Part shown: positions 24,303 through 33,009 of the stretch, piece by piece
Layout: every line of letters starts with the position of its first letter
How positions within the stretch are numbered: position 1 is the stretch's first letter
NCBI RefSeq assembly: GCF_003947415.1
Contig: NZ_QHKL01000016.1
Span: 1 to 50,572 of the forward strand
Source: Amycolatopsis sp. WAC 01376
GTDB lineage: Bacteria > Actinomycetota > Actinomycetes > Mycobacteriales > Pseudonocardiaceae
Reading direction: 5' to 3'
Length of the DNA: 50,572 bases
The notes under the pieces: model-generated
What the model was told of the DNA's origin: nothing
The model's database searches: none
The model's input: only the letters and a program-made list of their open reading frames with translations
Position numbers and translations under genes: made by a program

Positions 24303-24351
24303 GCCCAATGTGGCATTGGAGGCGCTGAGCGTCCCCAATGCCACATTGGGC
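24303..24351. terminator. 17-bp inverted repeat between convergent lacI and GH31 genes
   Basis: Arms 24303-24319 and 24335-24351 (GCCCAATGTGGCATTGG and its complement) are perfect around a 15-nt spacer. It fills most of the 75-base gap between two convergent stops, so a bidirectional terminator is likely. The arm sequence differs from the other palindromes of the window. Confidence 0.65.
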
Positions 24352-24361
24352 ACACACTCCC

Positions 24362-26614
24362 CTAGGCCGGGGAGCCAGCGCCGCGAATAGTCAACGAGCT
24401 TCCTGTCGCCACGATCGTTTCGTCATCCTCGGGAAAGGCCACCTGCCAACCGTCGGGCGCGGAGTCGACCTCGATATGGACGCTGTCGCCATCCCGGCGG
24501 GTGCGGAAAGTCGAGCCGCCGACGGTGGTCGTGATCCTGGCACCATCCTCCAGCCGGTACGGCCGCAGCGTGACGCCGTCGGCGTAGTCGTAGTCCGGCC
24601 GGTCGTCGACGGCGCCCAGCGGCAGAACGGTGTTGGGACGCACCAGCAGCGGGACGGTGAGCATGTCGCAGACGGTGGTCACCCATCTCGGCCCCTGGAT
24701 CTCGTCGCCGGTGAAGAAGTCGGTCCACACACCGTCCGGGACGTAGTACGTCACTTCGCCCTCGTCCGAGAACACCGGCGCCACCAGGAGCGAGTCGCCG
24801 AGCATGTACTGCCGCTCCAGGTGGGCGCACGCCGGATCGGCCGGGAACTCCAGCGCCATCGCCCGCATCATCGGCGTGCCCTCGGCCGCCGCCTGTGCCG
24901 CCGCTTGCCACAGGTACGGCATCAGCCGCGCCTTGAGCTTGGAGAACACCCGCAGGACGTCGACGGCCTCCTCGTCGAACAGCCAGGGCACCCGATAGGA
25001 CGAACTGCCATGCAACCTGCTGTGCGAGGACAGCATCCCGAACGCGATCCAGCGTTTGAACAGGGCCGGATCCGGGGTGCCCTCGAAGCCGCCGATGTCG
25101 TGGCTCCAGTATCCGAAACCGGACAGGCCGAGGGAAAGCCCGCCACGCAGGCTCTCGGCCATCGACTCGTACGTCGATTCGCAATCGCCGCCCCAATGCA
25201 CCGGGAACTGCTGCGAGCCCGCGGTCGCCGAGCGCGCGAACACGACGGCTTCGCCCTCCCCACGCCGTTCGCGGAGCACGTCGAAGACGGTCTGGTTGTA
25301 GAGATAGGTGTAGTAGTTGTGCATCCGCTCGGGATCGGATCCGTCGAAGTAGACGACGTCCGTCGGCACCCGCTCGCCGAAGTCGGTCTTGAAACAGTCC
25401 ACGCCTTGTTCGAGCAGAGCGTCCAATTTGGACGCGTACCACACGCGTGCGGCGGGGTTGGTGAAGTCGACGAGTGCCATCCCCGGCTGCCAGAGATCCC
25501 ACTGCCACACGTCTCCGTTCGGTTTCCGCAGCAGGTATCCGCCCGCGACCCCCTCGGCGAACAACGGTGACCGTTGCGCCACATACGGGTTGATCCACAC
25601 CGAGATGCGCAGGTCCCGAGCTTTCAGCCGTTCCAGCATGCCGACGGGGTCCGGGAACGTCCGCGGGTCCCATTCGAAATCGCACCAGTTGAACTCGCGC
25701 ATCCAGAAGCAGTCGAAGTGGAACACGCTCAGCGGCAGATCGCGTTCGATCATGCCGTCGACGAATCCCGAGACGGTCTCCTCGTCGTAGGACGTGGTGA
25801 ACGACGTCGACAGCCACAGCCCGAAGGACCACGCGGGCGGGAGCGCCGGTCTGCCGGTCAGCGCCGTGTACTTGCGCAGGATCTCCTTCGGGCTCGGGCC
25901 GTAGATCACGAAGTACTCCAGCGACTGGCCGACGACGCTGAACTGCACCCGCGACACCGCTTCCGAGGCGACCTCGAAGGACACGTGCCCCGGATGGTTG
26001 ACGAACACGCCGTACCCGGCGTTGGTCAGGTAGAACGGGACGTTCTTGTAAGCCTGCTCGCTGCTCGTGCCGGCGTCGGCGTTCCAGATGTCGACGACCT
26101 GCCCGTTGCGCACCAATGGCCCGAATCGCTCGCCGAGCCCGTAGACCTGGGTCCCCACTGAGAGGTCCAGCTGGTCACGGACATGGTGCTCGCCGTCGAG
26201 GCTCATGAAGCCCATGCCCTTGGCCCCGCTGGAGGTGAGCACCTTGCCGTCCGCGACGAAGTCGACTTTCCACCCCTCGCCGCGATGCAGCCGGACCGAC
26301 AACGCGCCCGCGGTGAGCGTGTGCCCGTCCTCGGAGACTTTCGCCTCCTCGTCGACGGCCGATAGTTCGAAGCGGGGTTCTCGCGGCAGCCCGCCCTCGA
26401 AATGCGTGACGCTCACGCCGATCACGTCCGGCATCGGCGAGGAGAACCCGACCGTCGCCACCGGTCCCTTCAACAGGTCGCCGCGGTGGCGGACGGGATG
26501 GGTCGGCGCGTGCACCACGATCCGGCCGTCCCCCGCGGTGAGGTCGTACACCTCCACCGGATGCGCCGCCTGTACCCCGTCGCGCAGCAGCCAGTAGCCG
26601 TTGCTGAACTTCAT
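24362..26614 (-). CDS. yicI: GH31 alpha-xylosidase (YicI type), cytoplasmic
   Basis: The 750-residue enzyme aligns with YicI along its length. An N-terminal beta-sandwich is followed by the barrel with FHFDCFWMREFNW. The nucleophile is D411 in DCFKTDFGE and the acid/base is D477 in HWGGDCESTY; both lie five residues before their YicI counterparts (D416, D482). WQWDLWQPGMALVDFTNP is also YicI-like. No signal peptide is present. It removes non-reducing alpha-1,6-xylose from xyloglucan oligosaccharides such as isoprimeverose. ATG 26614 overlaps the upstream permease stop by 4 bases. Its place at the end of the importer operon ties import directly to de-xylosylation. Confidence 0.92.
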   Translation of the reverse strand: MKFSNGYWLLRDGVQAAHPVEVYDLTAGDGRIVVHAPTHPVRHRGDLLKGPVATVGFSSPMPDVIGVSVTHFEGGLPREPRFELSAVDEEAKVSEDGHTLTAGALSVRLHRGEGWKVDFVADGKVLTSSGAKGMGFMSLDGEHHVRDQLDLSVGTQVYGLGERFGPLVRNGQVVDIWNADAGTSSEQAYKNVPFYLTNAGYGVFVNHPGHVSFEVASEAVSRVQFSVVGQSLEYFVIYGPSPKEILRKYTALTGRPALPPAWSFGLWLSTSFTTSYDEETVSGFVDGMIERDLPLSVFHFDCFWMREFNWCDFEWDPRTFPDPVGMLERLKARDLRISVWINPYVAQRSPLFAEGVAGGYLLRKPNGDVWQWDLWQPGMALVDFTNPAARVWYASKLDALLEQGVDCFKTDFGERVPTDVVYFDGSDPERMHNYYTYLYNQTVFDVLRERRGEGEAVVFARSATAGSQQFPVHWGGDCESTYESMAESLRGGLSLGLSGFGYWSHDIGGFEGTPDPALFKRWIAFGMLSSHSRLHGSSSYRVPWLFDEEAVDVLRVFSKLKARLMPYLWQAAAQAAAEGTPMMRAMALEFPADPACAHLERQYMLGDSLLVAPVFSDEGEVTYYVPDGVWTDFFTGDEIQGPRWVTTVCDMLTVPLLVRPNTVLPLGAVDDRPDYDYADGVTLRPYRLEDGARITTTVGGSTFRTRRDGDSVHIEVDSAPDGWQVAFPEDDETIVATGSSLTIRGAGSPA

Positions 26615-27423
26615 TTGACCGCCCCTGCCGTGATGCCACGTGTCAACGTCCGCTGGAAGATCAGGAAGAAGGCGATCGCCGGGATGACCCCGAGCAACGC
26701 CGAGGCACTGGTCATGGTCGCGTCCATCATCCGCTGGCCCTGCAGCACACCCAGTGCGACCGGGACGGTCTGGGTGTCGTTGGAGATGAGCAGGATCAGC
26801 GGCAGGAAGAACTCGTTCCACGTCCAGATGAAGAAGAACACGAACAGCACGCCGAGGGTCGGCCTGCTGATCGGCACCACGATCCGCACCAGGGTCTGCC
26901 ATTTGTTCGCCCCGTCTAGATAGGCGGCCTCGAGCAGTTCGTGCGGGAATCCGACGAACGTCGAGGACAGCAGATAGGTGCCGAACGCGGCCTGGATGAT
27001 CGTGAAGATGATGATCACGCCGAGCTGCGTGTCGTAGAGACCGGTCTCGTTGGCGAGGAAGTACAGCGGGTACGCCAATGCTTCCTGCGGCAGCGTGTTC
27101 GCGATGAGGAAGGCGACCAGGATCCACGTCCGGCCGCGGACCCTGCCGATGCCCAGCGCGTAGGCGTTCAGCACCGAGATCACCACCGCGAGCACCGCGA
27201 CCGACCCGCTGATCACGACGCTGTTGAGCAGTTTCTGCCCGAACCCGACCCGGACCCAGAAGTCGATCAGCCCTTGCAGGTACACCCCGTCCGGAAAGGA
27301 CAACGGGCCGTCGGCCGCGTATTCGGCCGGGGACTTCAGCGCGTTCAACGCCACGACCAGGAACGGCGCCAGCATCACGACCGCGAGAACGATCAACGAC
27401 CAGAGCGTCACATGCCGTTTCAC
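26611..27423 (-). CDS. Carbohydrate ABC transporter permease (MalG-like)
   Basis: This 270-residue inner-membrane subunit has six helices and carries the EAA loop EAAYLDGANKWQTLVRIVVPISRP that docks to the ATPase. The N-terminus MKRHVTLWSLIVLAVVMLAPF fits CUT1 MalG-type permeases. It starts at GTG 27423, overlapping the preceding permease stop as GTGA, and ends in ATGA with GH31. No ATP-binding gene is present in the operon, so a shared MsiK-type ATPase is expected. Confidence 0.92.
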   Translation of the reverse strand: MKRHVTLWSLIVLAVVMLAPFLVVALNALKSPAEYAADGPLSFPDGVYLQGLIDFWVRVGFGQKLLNSVVISGSVAVLAVVISVLNAYALGIGRVRGRTWILVAFLIANTLPQEALAYPLYFLANETGLYDTQLGVIIIFTIIQAAFGTYLLSSTFVGFPHELLEAAYLDGANKWQTLVRIVVPISRPTLGVLFVFFFIWTWNEFFLPLILLISNDTQTVPVALGVLQGQRMMDATMTSASALLGVIPAIAFFLIFQRTLTRGITAGAVK

Positions 27424-28304
27424 GCGTGCTCACCTCGCCTCTGGATACGGAGGAACACCGTGGTGAGCACGAGGATCAGCACCGTGAGCACGGTCGCGAT
27501 CGCCGCGCCGTAGCCGACCTGCGTCTTCTCGAAGAAGTTCTGGAACGAGTAGTACGACGGCACGTTGGTCGACCCTCCCGGGCCTCCCCTGGTGAGCACG
27601 TAGATCGGCCCGAACACCTTCAGCGCGGCGATGGTGCACGTCAGCAGGACCACGAACACCTCGGGCCGCAGCTGCGGCACGGTCACATGCCAGAACCGGC
27701 CCCACCACGACGCGCCGTCCAGTTCCGCCGCCTCGTGCAGCGAGGGATCCGCACGCTGCATCCCGGCCATGAAGATGACCACCGGATAGCCGACCTGGAT
27801 CCACACCATCACGCCCATCACGCTCCACAGCGCGAAATCCGGGTCGCCCAGCCAGTTCTGGCCGAGCGAGCCGAGGCCAACGGCGGAGAGGAGTTCGTTC
27901 ACCGCGCCCTCGGGCGCGAGTATCCAGCTCCACACGATGCCGGCGACCGCGATCGGCAGTACCTGCGGCAGGTAGACGCAGGCTCGCAGCACGCTGGCCG
28001 CCCGCGTCCCGAACCGTTTGGCCACGAAATCGAACAGCGCGGCCGCGATCACCAGTCCCGCCACGGTCGGCACGATGGCCATCGCCACCACCAGCCCGAG
28101 GTTGTGGCGGAACGACGCCCAGAAGACGTCGTCCGCGAACAACCGCCGGTAGTTGTCCAGCCCTGTCCACTTCGGATCGCCGGCGCCGGACCACTGGGTG
28201 AAGCTGATGCCGATGTTCATCGCGAACGGCACCAGGATCACCGCGATCAGCAGCAACGCGCCGGGGATCAGGAAGAGCAGGTAGTTTCCCCGTCCCCTGG
28301 TCAT
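27420..28304 (-). CDS. Carbohydrate ABC transporter permease (MalF-like)
   Basis: The 294-residue CUT1 permease has six predicted helices; the first is at YLLFLIPGALLLIAVILVPF. The EAA loop is EAAELDGASWWGRFWHVTVPQLRP, followed by a MalF-typical VLTRGGPGGSTNV near the C-terminus. It pairs with the downstream MalG-like subunit to form the channel for the lipoprotein-captured sugar. ATG 28304 overlaps the binding-protein stop by 4 bases. Confidence 0.92.
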   Translation of the reverse strand: MTRGRGNYLLFLIPGALLLIAVILVPFAMNIGISFTQWSGAGDPKWTGLDNYRRLFADDVFWASFRHNLGLVVAMAIVPTVAGLVIAAALFDFVAKRFGTRAASVLRACVYLPQVLPIAVAGIVWSWILAPEGAVNELLSAVGLGSLGQNWLGDPDFALWSVMGVMVWIQVGYPVVIFMAGMQRADPSLHEAAELDGASWWGRFWHVTVPQLRPEVFVVLLTCTIAALKVFGPIYVLTRGGPGGSTNVPSYYSFQNFFEKTQVGYGAAIATVLTVLILVLTTVFLRIQRRGEHA

Positions 28305-29578
28305 TTGCCGACGTTCGCCAGATTCTCCTCGTAGGGCTTCGCGAGTTCGTCGAGCACCTGCGACGGCTCGGCGCTCGAGGTGATGAGTTTCTGCGTCGCC
28401 GAGACGTGGACGTCGTAGTACCCGGGAGCGGGCCAGTCGGGATAGAACGCGAGCCTGTCCTGTGTGGACAGAGCGATGAAGTCCTCCACCAGATCCTTCA
28501 GCCGCGGCTCGGCCGGTGGGATGGGGCTGTTCACGACCGGGACACCGCCGGCCTCACGCAGCTTGTCCTGGATGGGCTGGGACATCGTGATCGCGATGAA
28601 GTCGAGCGCGAGGTCGCGGTTCTTCGCGCCCTTGGGGATGACCCACATGTTGCCCGCGGAACCCGAGGTCATCCCCGGCCACGGGACCGAACCCCACTGG
28701 AAGTCCTTGATGCTCTGGACCAGCCTGCCGTACCACCAGCTGCCGCTGATCATGATCGGGTACTTGCCCTGCATGAACGACATGCCCATACCCTCGGCGT
28801 CGACCCCGGCCGAATCCTTGCTGATGTAGCCCTTCTTCACCCAGTCGGCGAAGGTCGTCGCGCCGTAGGTCCACGCGGCGTCGTGGAAGTCCACCTTGCC
28901 GGTGTAGCGCTGGTAGCGGTCCACCCAGCCGCGGTCGGCCTTCGTGAGGGCGAGCTGATACAGGACCTGGTGCGCCGGGTACTCCGAGCCGCCGACGGCC
29001 AGCGGCGTGACCCCGGCACCGGCGAACTTGGCCATGGCCGCGGTCAGCTGCTCGATGGTCCTCGGCTCCTCAAGGCCCTGCTGCGCGAACATGTCCTTGT
29101 TGTAGAAGATCTTCACGTACTCGGCGTAGTTCGGGACGCCGTACCAGTTGCCGGATCCCATCACGCCGTTCTCGTCGTAACGGGCGGTGGTCTGGAGGGC
29201 CGGGGTGAGCTGCTTGTCCCAGCCGCGTTTGGCGACCTCTTCGCTGATGTCGGTCAGCAGTCCCTGTTTGGACAGCAGTCCCGCGGTGGCGTTCCCCTTG
29301 TTGTATTCCAGGACATCCGGCGCGTCGCCCGAATTGAGCACCATCGGCGCCGTCTTCTGGATCTGTTCGAAGCCCTTCTCCTCGAAGGCGACCTTGACGC
29401 CGGGATGGGTCGCTTCGAACTGCTCGATCGCCTCGGCCCAGGCCACGCCCATCGCACTGTCCGGCGGCTCGTAGTGCCACAGCTTCAGGGTCTTCGGGTC
29501 GCCGCTGCCGGATCCGGACCCGCAGCCCGCGACGGCCAGCATGGCGACCATCGCGGCGGCCAGTACTCGCTTCGACAT
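28301..29578 (-). CDS. Sugar-binding lipoprotein of the ABC importer
   Basis: The 425-residue extracellular solute-binding protein (family 1) has a lipoprotein signal peptide with lipobox LAVAGC (cysteine near residue 18), followed by a GSGSGSG spacer. The mature part has the family pattern LKLWHYEPPDSAMG, FEATHPGVKVAFEEKGFEQI and an MISGSWWYG hinge region rich in aromatic residues. ATG 29578 is preceded by GGAGGGAACC. It heads the operon SBP-permease-permease-GH31, with a perfect LacI-type palindrome 76 bases upstream. It presumably binds xyloglucan or cello-oligosaccharides. Confidence 0.92.
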   Translation of the reverse strand: MSKRVLAAAMVAMLAVAGCGSGSGSGDPKTLKLWHYEPPDSAMGVAWAEAIEQFEATHPGVKVAFEEKGFEQIQKTAPMVLNSGDAPDVLEYNKGNATAGLLSKQGLLTDISEEVAKRGWDKQLTPALQTTARYDENGVMGSGNWYGVPNYAEYVKIFYNKDMFAQQGLEEPRTIEQLTAAMAKFAGAGVTPLAVGGSEYPAHQVLYQLALTKADRGWVDRYQRYTGKVDFHDAAWTYGATTFADWVKKGYISKDSAGVDAEGMGMSFMQGKYPIMISGSWWYGRLVQSIKDFQWGSVPWPGMTSGSAGNMWVIPKGAKNRDLALDFIAITMSQPIQDKLREAGGVPVVNSPIPPAEPRLKDLVEDFIALSTQDRLAFYPDWPAPGYYDVHVSATQKLITSSAEPSQVLDELAKPYEENLANVGK

Positions 29579-29654
29579 CAGAGGTTCCCTCCAGAGAAGT
29601 GGTGATGCTCGCCGGCCATCGTGGCCTCCTCGGAATCCGCGGTGATCCGAACTG

Positions 29655-29668
29655 TCGAAGCGCTTCGA
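29655..29668. promoter_or_regulatory. LacI-type operator before the ABC importer operon
   Basis: TCGAAGCGCTTCGA is identical to the 14-bp palindrome at 20819-20832. It lies 76 bases upstream of the binding-protein start and so probably within or just beyond its promoter. Confidence 0.75.
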
Positions 29669-29773
29669 TGAACACGATAGAACCGCGCGCCCGGTCAGCA
29701 CAACGTCTTGACCGGGCGCGCTCCCACCTCTACTGTCAGGGCTTTTTCGCCGAGCCCGCGAGTTCCTCTCGAT

Positions 29774-29906
29774 GTGTCCGGAGCCGTAACTCACGTGCTT
29801 CGAGGCGTATCTCGCGTGTCTGGAGCCGTAACACACGCGATGCGCGAGTTCCGTCTTCAATCACGTGAGTTACGGCTTCAAGCACGCGAGTTACGGGCCG
29901 AAGCGG
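29774..29906. repeat. 21-bp repeat array: three direct units then three inverted units
   Basis: Units at 29774-29794, 29795-29815 and 29816-29836 are head-to-tail variants of GTGTCCGGAGCCGTAACTCAC. After 7 bases, three units in reverse complement follow at 29844-29864, 29865-29885 and 29886-29906. The last overlaps the final codons of the carboxylesterase gene. Most units keep the core CCGTAACTCAC or its complement. This fills much of the 29700-29890 gap; no promoter or gene is evident there. Confidence 0.75.
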
Positions 29907-31057
29907 ACGGGGTGGCTCGCGACCGGAGTGGGGTCGAGGGTGCCGGTGCGGGCGAAGGTCGCCCAGACGGCGCGGAGGGCGGCGCCGAAGGCATCGACCT
30001 CGGGCCACGGGACCGTGCCGAGCATCGGGCTGTCCTGCCAGGCCCGTTCGGTGCCGAGCAGCAGCGGCAGTTCCAGGCAATGGGTGGCGCCGAACTCGGA
30101 CCCCTCGGGCCGCCAGTCCAGGCGATACGACCAGACGCCGGCTCCGGCCGAGCGCAACTGGTCGCCGAAAGCGGCCAGTGGTTCGACGTAGACCTCGTCG
30201 GTGCCGGCGGCGCCGGGGAACGCGGTCATGTCGTCGGCGTTCCAGCCGTACAGCACTTCGAGGTCGCGCGCGTTGTCCGCGAAGGACGCCTTGTCGAGCG
30301 TGTCCACCGGAATGAACGCGGGCTCCATCGGGTCGCCGGTGAGCCGCAGGTTGGTCAGCGCGGTTTCTCTCTGCGCCGCAAGGATTTCCGAGATTTCGGC
30401 GGTGCGTGGGTCGGTGCCGAGGGCGTCGGCGAACACCTGGCCGAGTTTCTCCGCTCGTTCAGGCGAGCGAGACCCGAGGCCGAGCGGCGCGCTCTGCAGG
30501 ATCGCCCGCCGGAACAGGCCGCGTGCCTCGGGCAGATCCATCAGCAGCCGGATGGAGATGCCGCCCGCGGACTGTCCGGCGACCGTCACGTTGTCCGGGT
30601 CGCCGCCGTAGGCCGCGATGGTGGCCCGCACCCAGCGCAGCGCCTCGACCTGGTCGGCCAGCCCGAGGTTGCCGGGGCTGACCCCGTCCAGACACAGGTA
30701 GCCGAGCGCGCCGAGCCGGTAGTTGACGCCGACCACCACCAGGTCGCCTTCGGCCGCCAGCGCGCCGCCGTCGTACCAGTCCAGCAACCCGCCGCCGCTG
30801 GAGAATCCGCCGCCGTGCAGCCACACCAGCACCGGCCTGCGTCCGTCATCCAGGCCGGGGGTGCTGACCGTCAGGTTGAGACAGTCCTCGCCCTGCGGCA
30901 GGCGATCGCTCGGTGGCCCCATCACGCGGTCCAGCCGGGACGGCGGTTGCGGACTGATCTCCCCGCTGGACGGCGCCTGCGCCGAAACGGCGACCGGCGG
31001 CGCGAACCGCGCCGCTGTGGCATAGCGAATCGGTCCGGTTCGGACAATCGTGGTCAT
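29891..31057 (-). CDS. Carboxylesterase (type B family)
   Basis: The 388-residue cytoplasmic alpha/beta hydrolase has the oxyanion region VLVWLHGGGFSSGGG and nucleophile elbow AGQSAGG. The E and H of the triad are expected later (DEVYVEP; GATHCLELP). It is shorter than the usual 500-residue type B enzymes. ATG 31057 has GAGG 5 bases upstream. It faces away from a LysR regulator with only 26 bases between the starts, so the two are likely co-regulated. Its product chemistry is unknown. The nearby 3-hydroxyanthranilate operon makes an aromatic ester or amide a reasonable guess. The final codons lie inside a 21-bp repeat unit. Confidence 0.85.
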   Translation of the reverse strand: MTTIVRTGPIRYATAARFAPPVAVSAQAPSSGEISPQPPSRLDRVMGPPSDRLPQGEDCLNLTVSTPGLDDGRRPVLVWLHGGGFSSGGGLLDWYDGGALAAEGDLVVVGVNYRLGALGYLCLDGVSPGNLGLADQVEALRWVRATIAAYGGDPDNVTVAGQSAGGISIRLLMDLPEARGLFRRAILQSAPLGLGSRSPERAEKLGQVFADALGTDPRTAEISEILAAQRETALTNLRLTGDPMEPAFIPVDTLDKASFADNARDLEVLYGWNADDMTAFPGAAGTDEVYVEPLAAFGDQLRSAGAGVWSYRLDWRPEGSEFGATHCLELPLLLGTERAWQDSPMLGTVPWPEVDAFGAALRAVWATFARTGTLDPTPVASHPVRFGP

Positions 31058-31083
31058 ACGCACCTCGCGGGTAGGATCGGCTG

Positions 31084-32007
31084 GTGATCTTGCCTCGCCT
31101 GCTGGACGGCCGACTGAAATTCCGCCATCTCGTCCTGCTCGACGCGCTGGCCAGGCAGGGCACCGTGGTCGGGGCCGCCGCCGAGTTGCACGTCACGCAG
31201 CCGGTGGCCACCCGAAGTCTGCACGAACTCGAAGAGATCCTCGACGTGCGGTTGTTCGAACGCGGCCCGCGCGGCATCACCCCGACCGTGTTCGGCGAGG
31301 CGTTCACCGGGCACGCCCGCGCGGTGCTCGCCCAGCTCGCACAGGCCGGGAGGCACGTCGCCGAGCTGGCCGACGCCGAACGCGGCACGGTGGTGGTCGG
31401 CACCCATCTCGCGGGGTCGAACATGCTGCTGCCGCGCGCCATCGCGGCGATCAAGACCGAGCGGCCGTACCTGACCATCGTGGTCCGGGAGGGTTCTCCG
31501 GAAGCGCTGCTGGTGGAGCTGGAGGCGGGCCGGGTCGACCTGATCATCGGCAGGCTGACCGCGCCTTCGGACGAGCGGATCGAACGGCGCAAGCTGTACG
31601 ACGAGTCGGTGGATCTGGTGGTGCGCACCGCGCATCCGCTGGCGGGCGCGACCGGCGTCGAGCTGGCCGACCTCGCCGAGTATCCGTGGATCCTGCCGGG
31701 AGCGGAGACCGCGCTGCGCCGCGAGCTGGAACAGTTGTTCACCCGCAACGGCTTCCCGCTCCCGGCGAACCGGGTGGAGACCACGTCGTTCCTCACCGTG
31801 CGGCAACTGCTGCTGGAGACCGACGTGATCGCCGCGCTGCCCAGCCTGATCACCAAGGACGATCCGAGGATCACCAGGGTCGCGCTGGCGCTGGAGCCCA
31901 TCGGGCACAGCGTCGGGCTCACCCTGCCCGCCCAGCGCACGCTCAGCCCGTCGGTGGACGCGCTGATCCGCAGCCTGACCGACGTCGCCACCGGAATGTC
32001 CCCTTAG
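31084..32007 (+). CDS. LysR-family regulator
   Basis: The 307-residue protein has an N-terminal HTH (FRHLVLLDALARQGTVVGAAAELHVTQPVATRSL, residues 12-45) and a LysR substrate-binding domain from about 90 (ERGTVVVGTHLAGSN). In sequence style it resembles the GbpR / PcaQ branch that controls aromatic or sugar catabolism. GTG 31084 is 26 bases from the divergent carboxylesterase start. It also ends 5 bases from the stop of the convergent 3-hydroxyanthranilate operon. It may regulate the esterase, the operon, or both. Confidence 0.88.
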   Translation: MILPRLLDGRLKFRHLVLLDALARQGTVVGAAAELHVTQPVATRSLHELEEILDVRLFERGPRGITPTVFGEAFTGHARAVLAQLAQAGRHVAELADAERGTVVVGTHLAGSNMLLPRAIAAIKTERPYLTIVVREGSPEALLVELEAGRVDLIIGRLTAPSDERIERRKLYDESVDLVVRTAHPLAGATGVELADLAEYPWILPGAETALRRELEQLFTRNGFPLPANRVETTSFLTVRQLLLETDVIAALPSLITKDDPRITRVALALEPIGHSVGLTLPAQRTLSPSVDALIRSLTDVATGMSP

Positions 32008-32012
32008 GACGG

Positions 32013-33008
32013 TCACGACAAGGACAGGAAGCGTTCGGCGTTCCCGCTGGTGATCAGCTGCCGCTCGGTCTCGCTCAGGAAACCGCTTTTGCGCACCACC
32101 TCGCCGACCGGACGTTCGCCGAGCGGGTACGGGTAGTCACTGCCGACCATCACCCGCTCGGCGCCGAGCGTGTCCACGAGCAGCCGCAGCGCCCGCTCGT
32201 CGAAGACCACCGAGTCGACGTGGAACCGGTCGAGGTAGTGCGACGGCGGGAACTCCGAGGTGCCGATCACGTCGTTCCGCCGATGCCAGGCGTTCTCCAT
32301 CCGGCCGAGCCAGAACGCGAACGACCCGCCGCCGTGCGCGAAACAGATCTTGAGGCTCGCGTCGATCCGGTCGAAGACCCCGCCGAGCACCAAAGCCAGG
32401 ATCGACAGATGCGTTTCGGCGGGCATCGCGGTCAGCCACCGCGCCATCCACCGGTCCAGCCGGGGCGAATCAGCCATGTCCCACGGGTGCACGAACACCG
32501 GGACCCCGAGCGACGCGCAGTGCTGCAGGAAGGTTTCCACCCCGGCGCTGTCCAGATCCTGGTCGCCGACGTGGTTGCCGATCTCCACCCCGCGATGCCC
32601 CGCCGCCAGGCAGCGTTCCAGTTCGCGGCACGCCGCGTCGGGGTCCTGCAACGGAACCTGGCAGAACGGGATCAGCCGGTCCGGCGCCGGTGCCACGATC
32701 TCCAGCGCCAGGTCGTTGAAGATCCGGGCGATCCGGCCCGCCTGCTCGCCGGTCCGGCCGTAGTTGAAGAACGCGGGCGTCGGGGAGACCACCTGGGTGC
32801 GCACGCCGTCGGCGTCCATGTCCAGCAGCCGGGTCTCCGCGTTCCAGCAGTCCGCGCCGATCCGGCGGAACTCCTTGTCCCCCATCATGATCATCGCCTC
32901 GGACTCGGTCTCCGCACGCAGCCACGGCGCGTCCGGCCCGGCGTCCGCGCGCAGATCCGGCCAGCCGTTCGGCACGTAATGCGTGTGGATGTCGATCAGG
33001 CCGGTCAT
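32013..33008 (-). CDS. nbaD: 2-amino-3-carboxymuconate-6-semialdehyde decarboxylase (ACMSD)
   Basis: The 331-residue amidohydrolase-superfamily zinc decarboxylase acts on the ring-cleavage product of 3-hydroxyanthranilate, giving 2-aminomuconate semialdehyde. Metal and catalytic residues are in place: H8 and H10 in DIHTHYV, H174 in FVHPWDM, H225 in CFAHGGGSF and D291 in GSDYPYPLG. These positions are close to those of Pseudomonas ACMSD (9, 11, 177, 228, 294). The start ATG 33008 follows the nbaC stop by one base (TGAGATG). It is the last gene of the eight-gene operon. Without it the semialdehyde would cyclise to quinolinate, so the gene commits carbon to catabolism. Confidence 0.92.
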   Translation of the reverse strand: MTGLIDIHTHYVPNGWPDLRADAGPDAPWLRAETESEAMIMMGDKEFRRIGADCWNAETRLLDMDADGVRTQVVSPTPAFFNYGRTGEQAGRIARIFNDLALEIVAPAPDRLIPFCQVPLQDPDAACRELERCLAAGHRGVEIGNHVGDQDLDSAGVETFLQHCASLGVPVFVHPWDMADSPRLDRWMARWLTAMPAETHLSILALVLGGVFDRIDASLKICFAHGGGSFAFWLGRMENAWHRRNDVIGTSEFPPSHYLDRFHVDSVVFDERALRLLVDTLGAERVMVGSDYPYPLGERPVGEVVRKSGFLSETERQLITSGNAERFLSLS

Positions 33009-33009
33009 C

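Noticed and set aside
29774..29906. CRISPR-like array
   Set aside because: The 21-bp units abut without spacers, half are inverted, and no cas genes are near; it is a repeat array of another kind.
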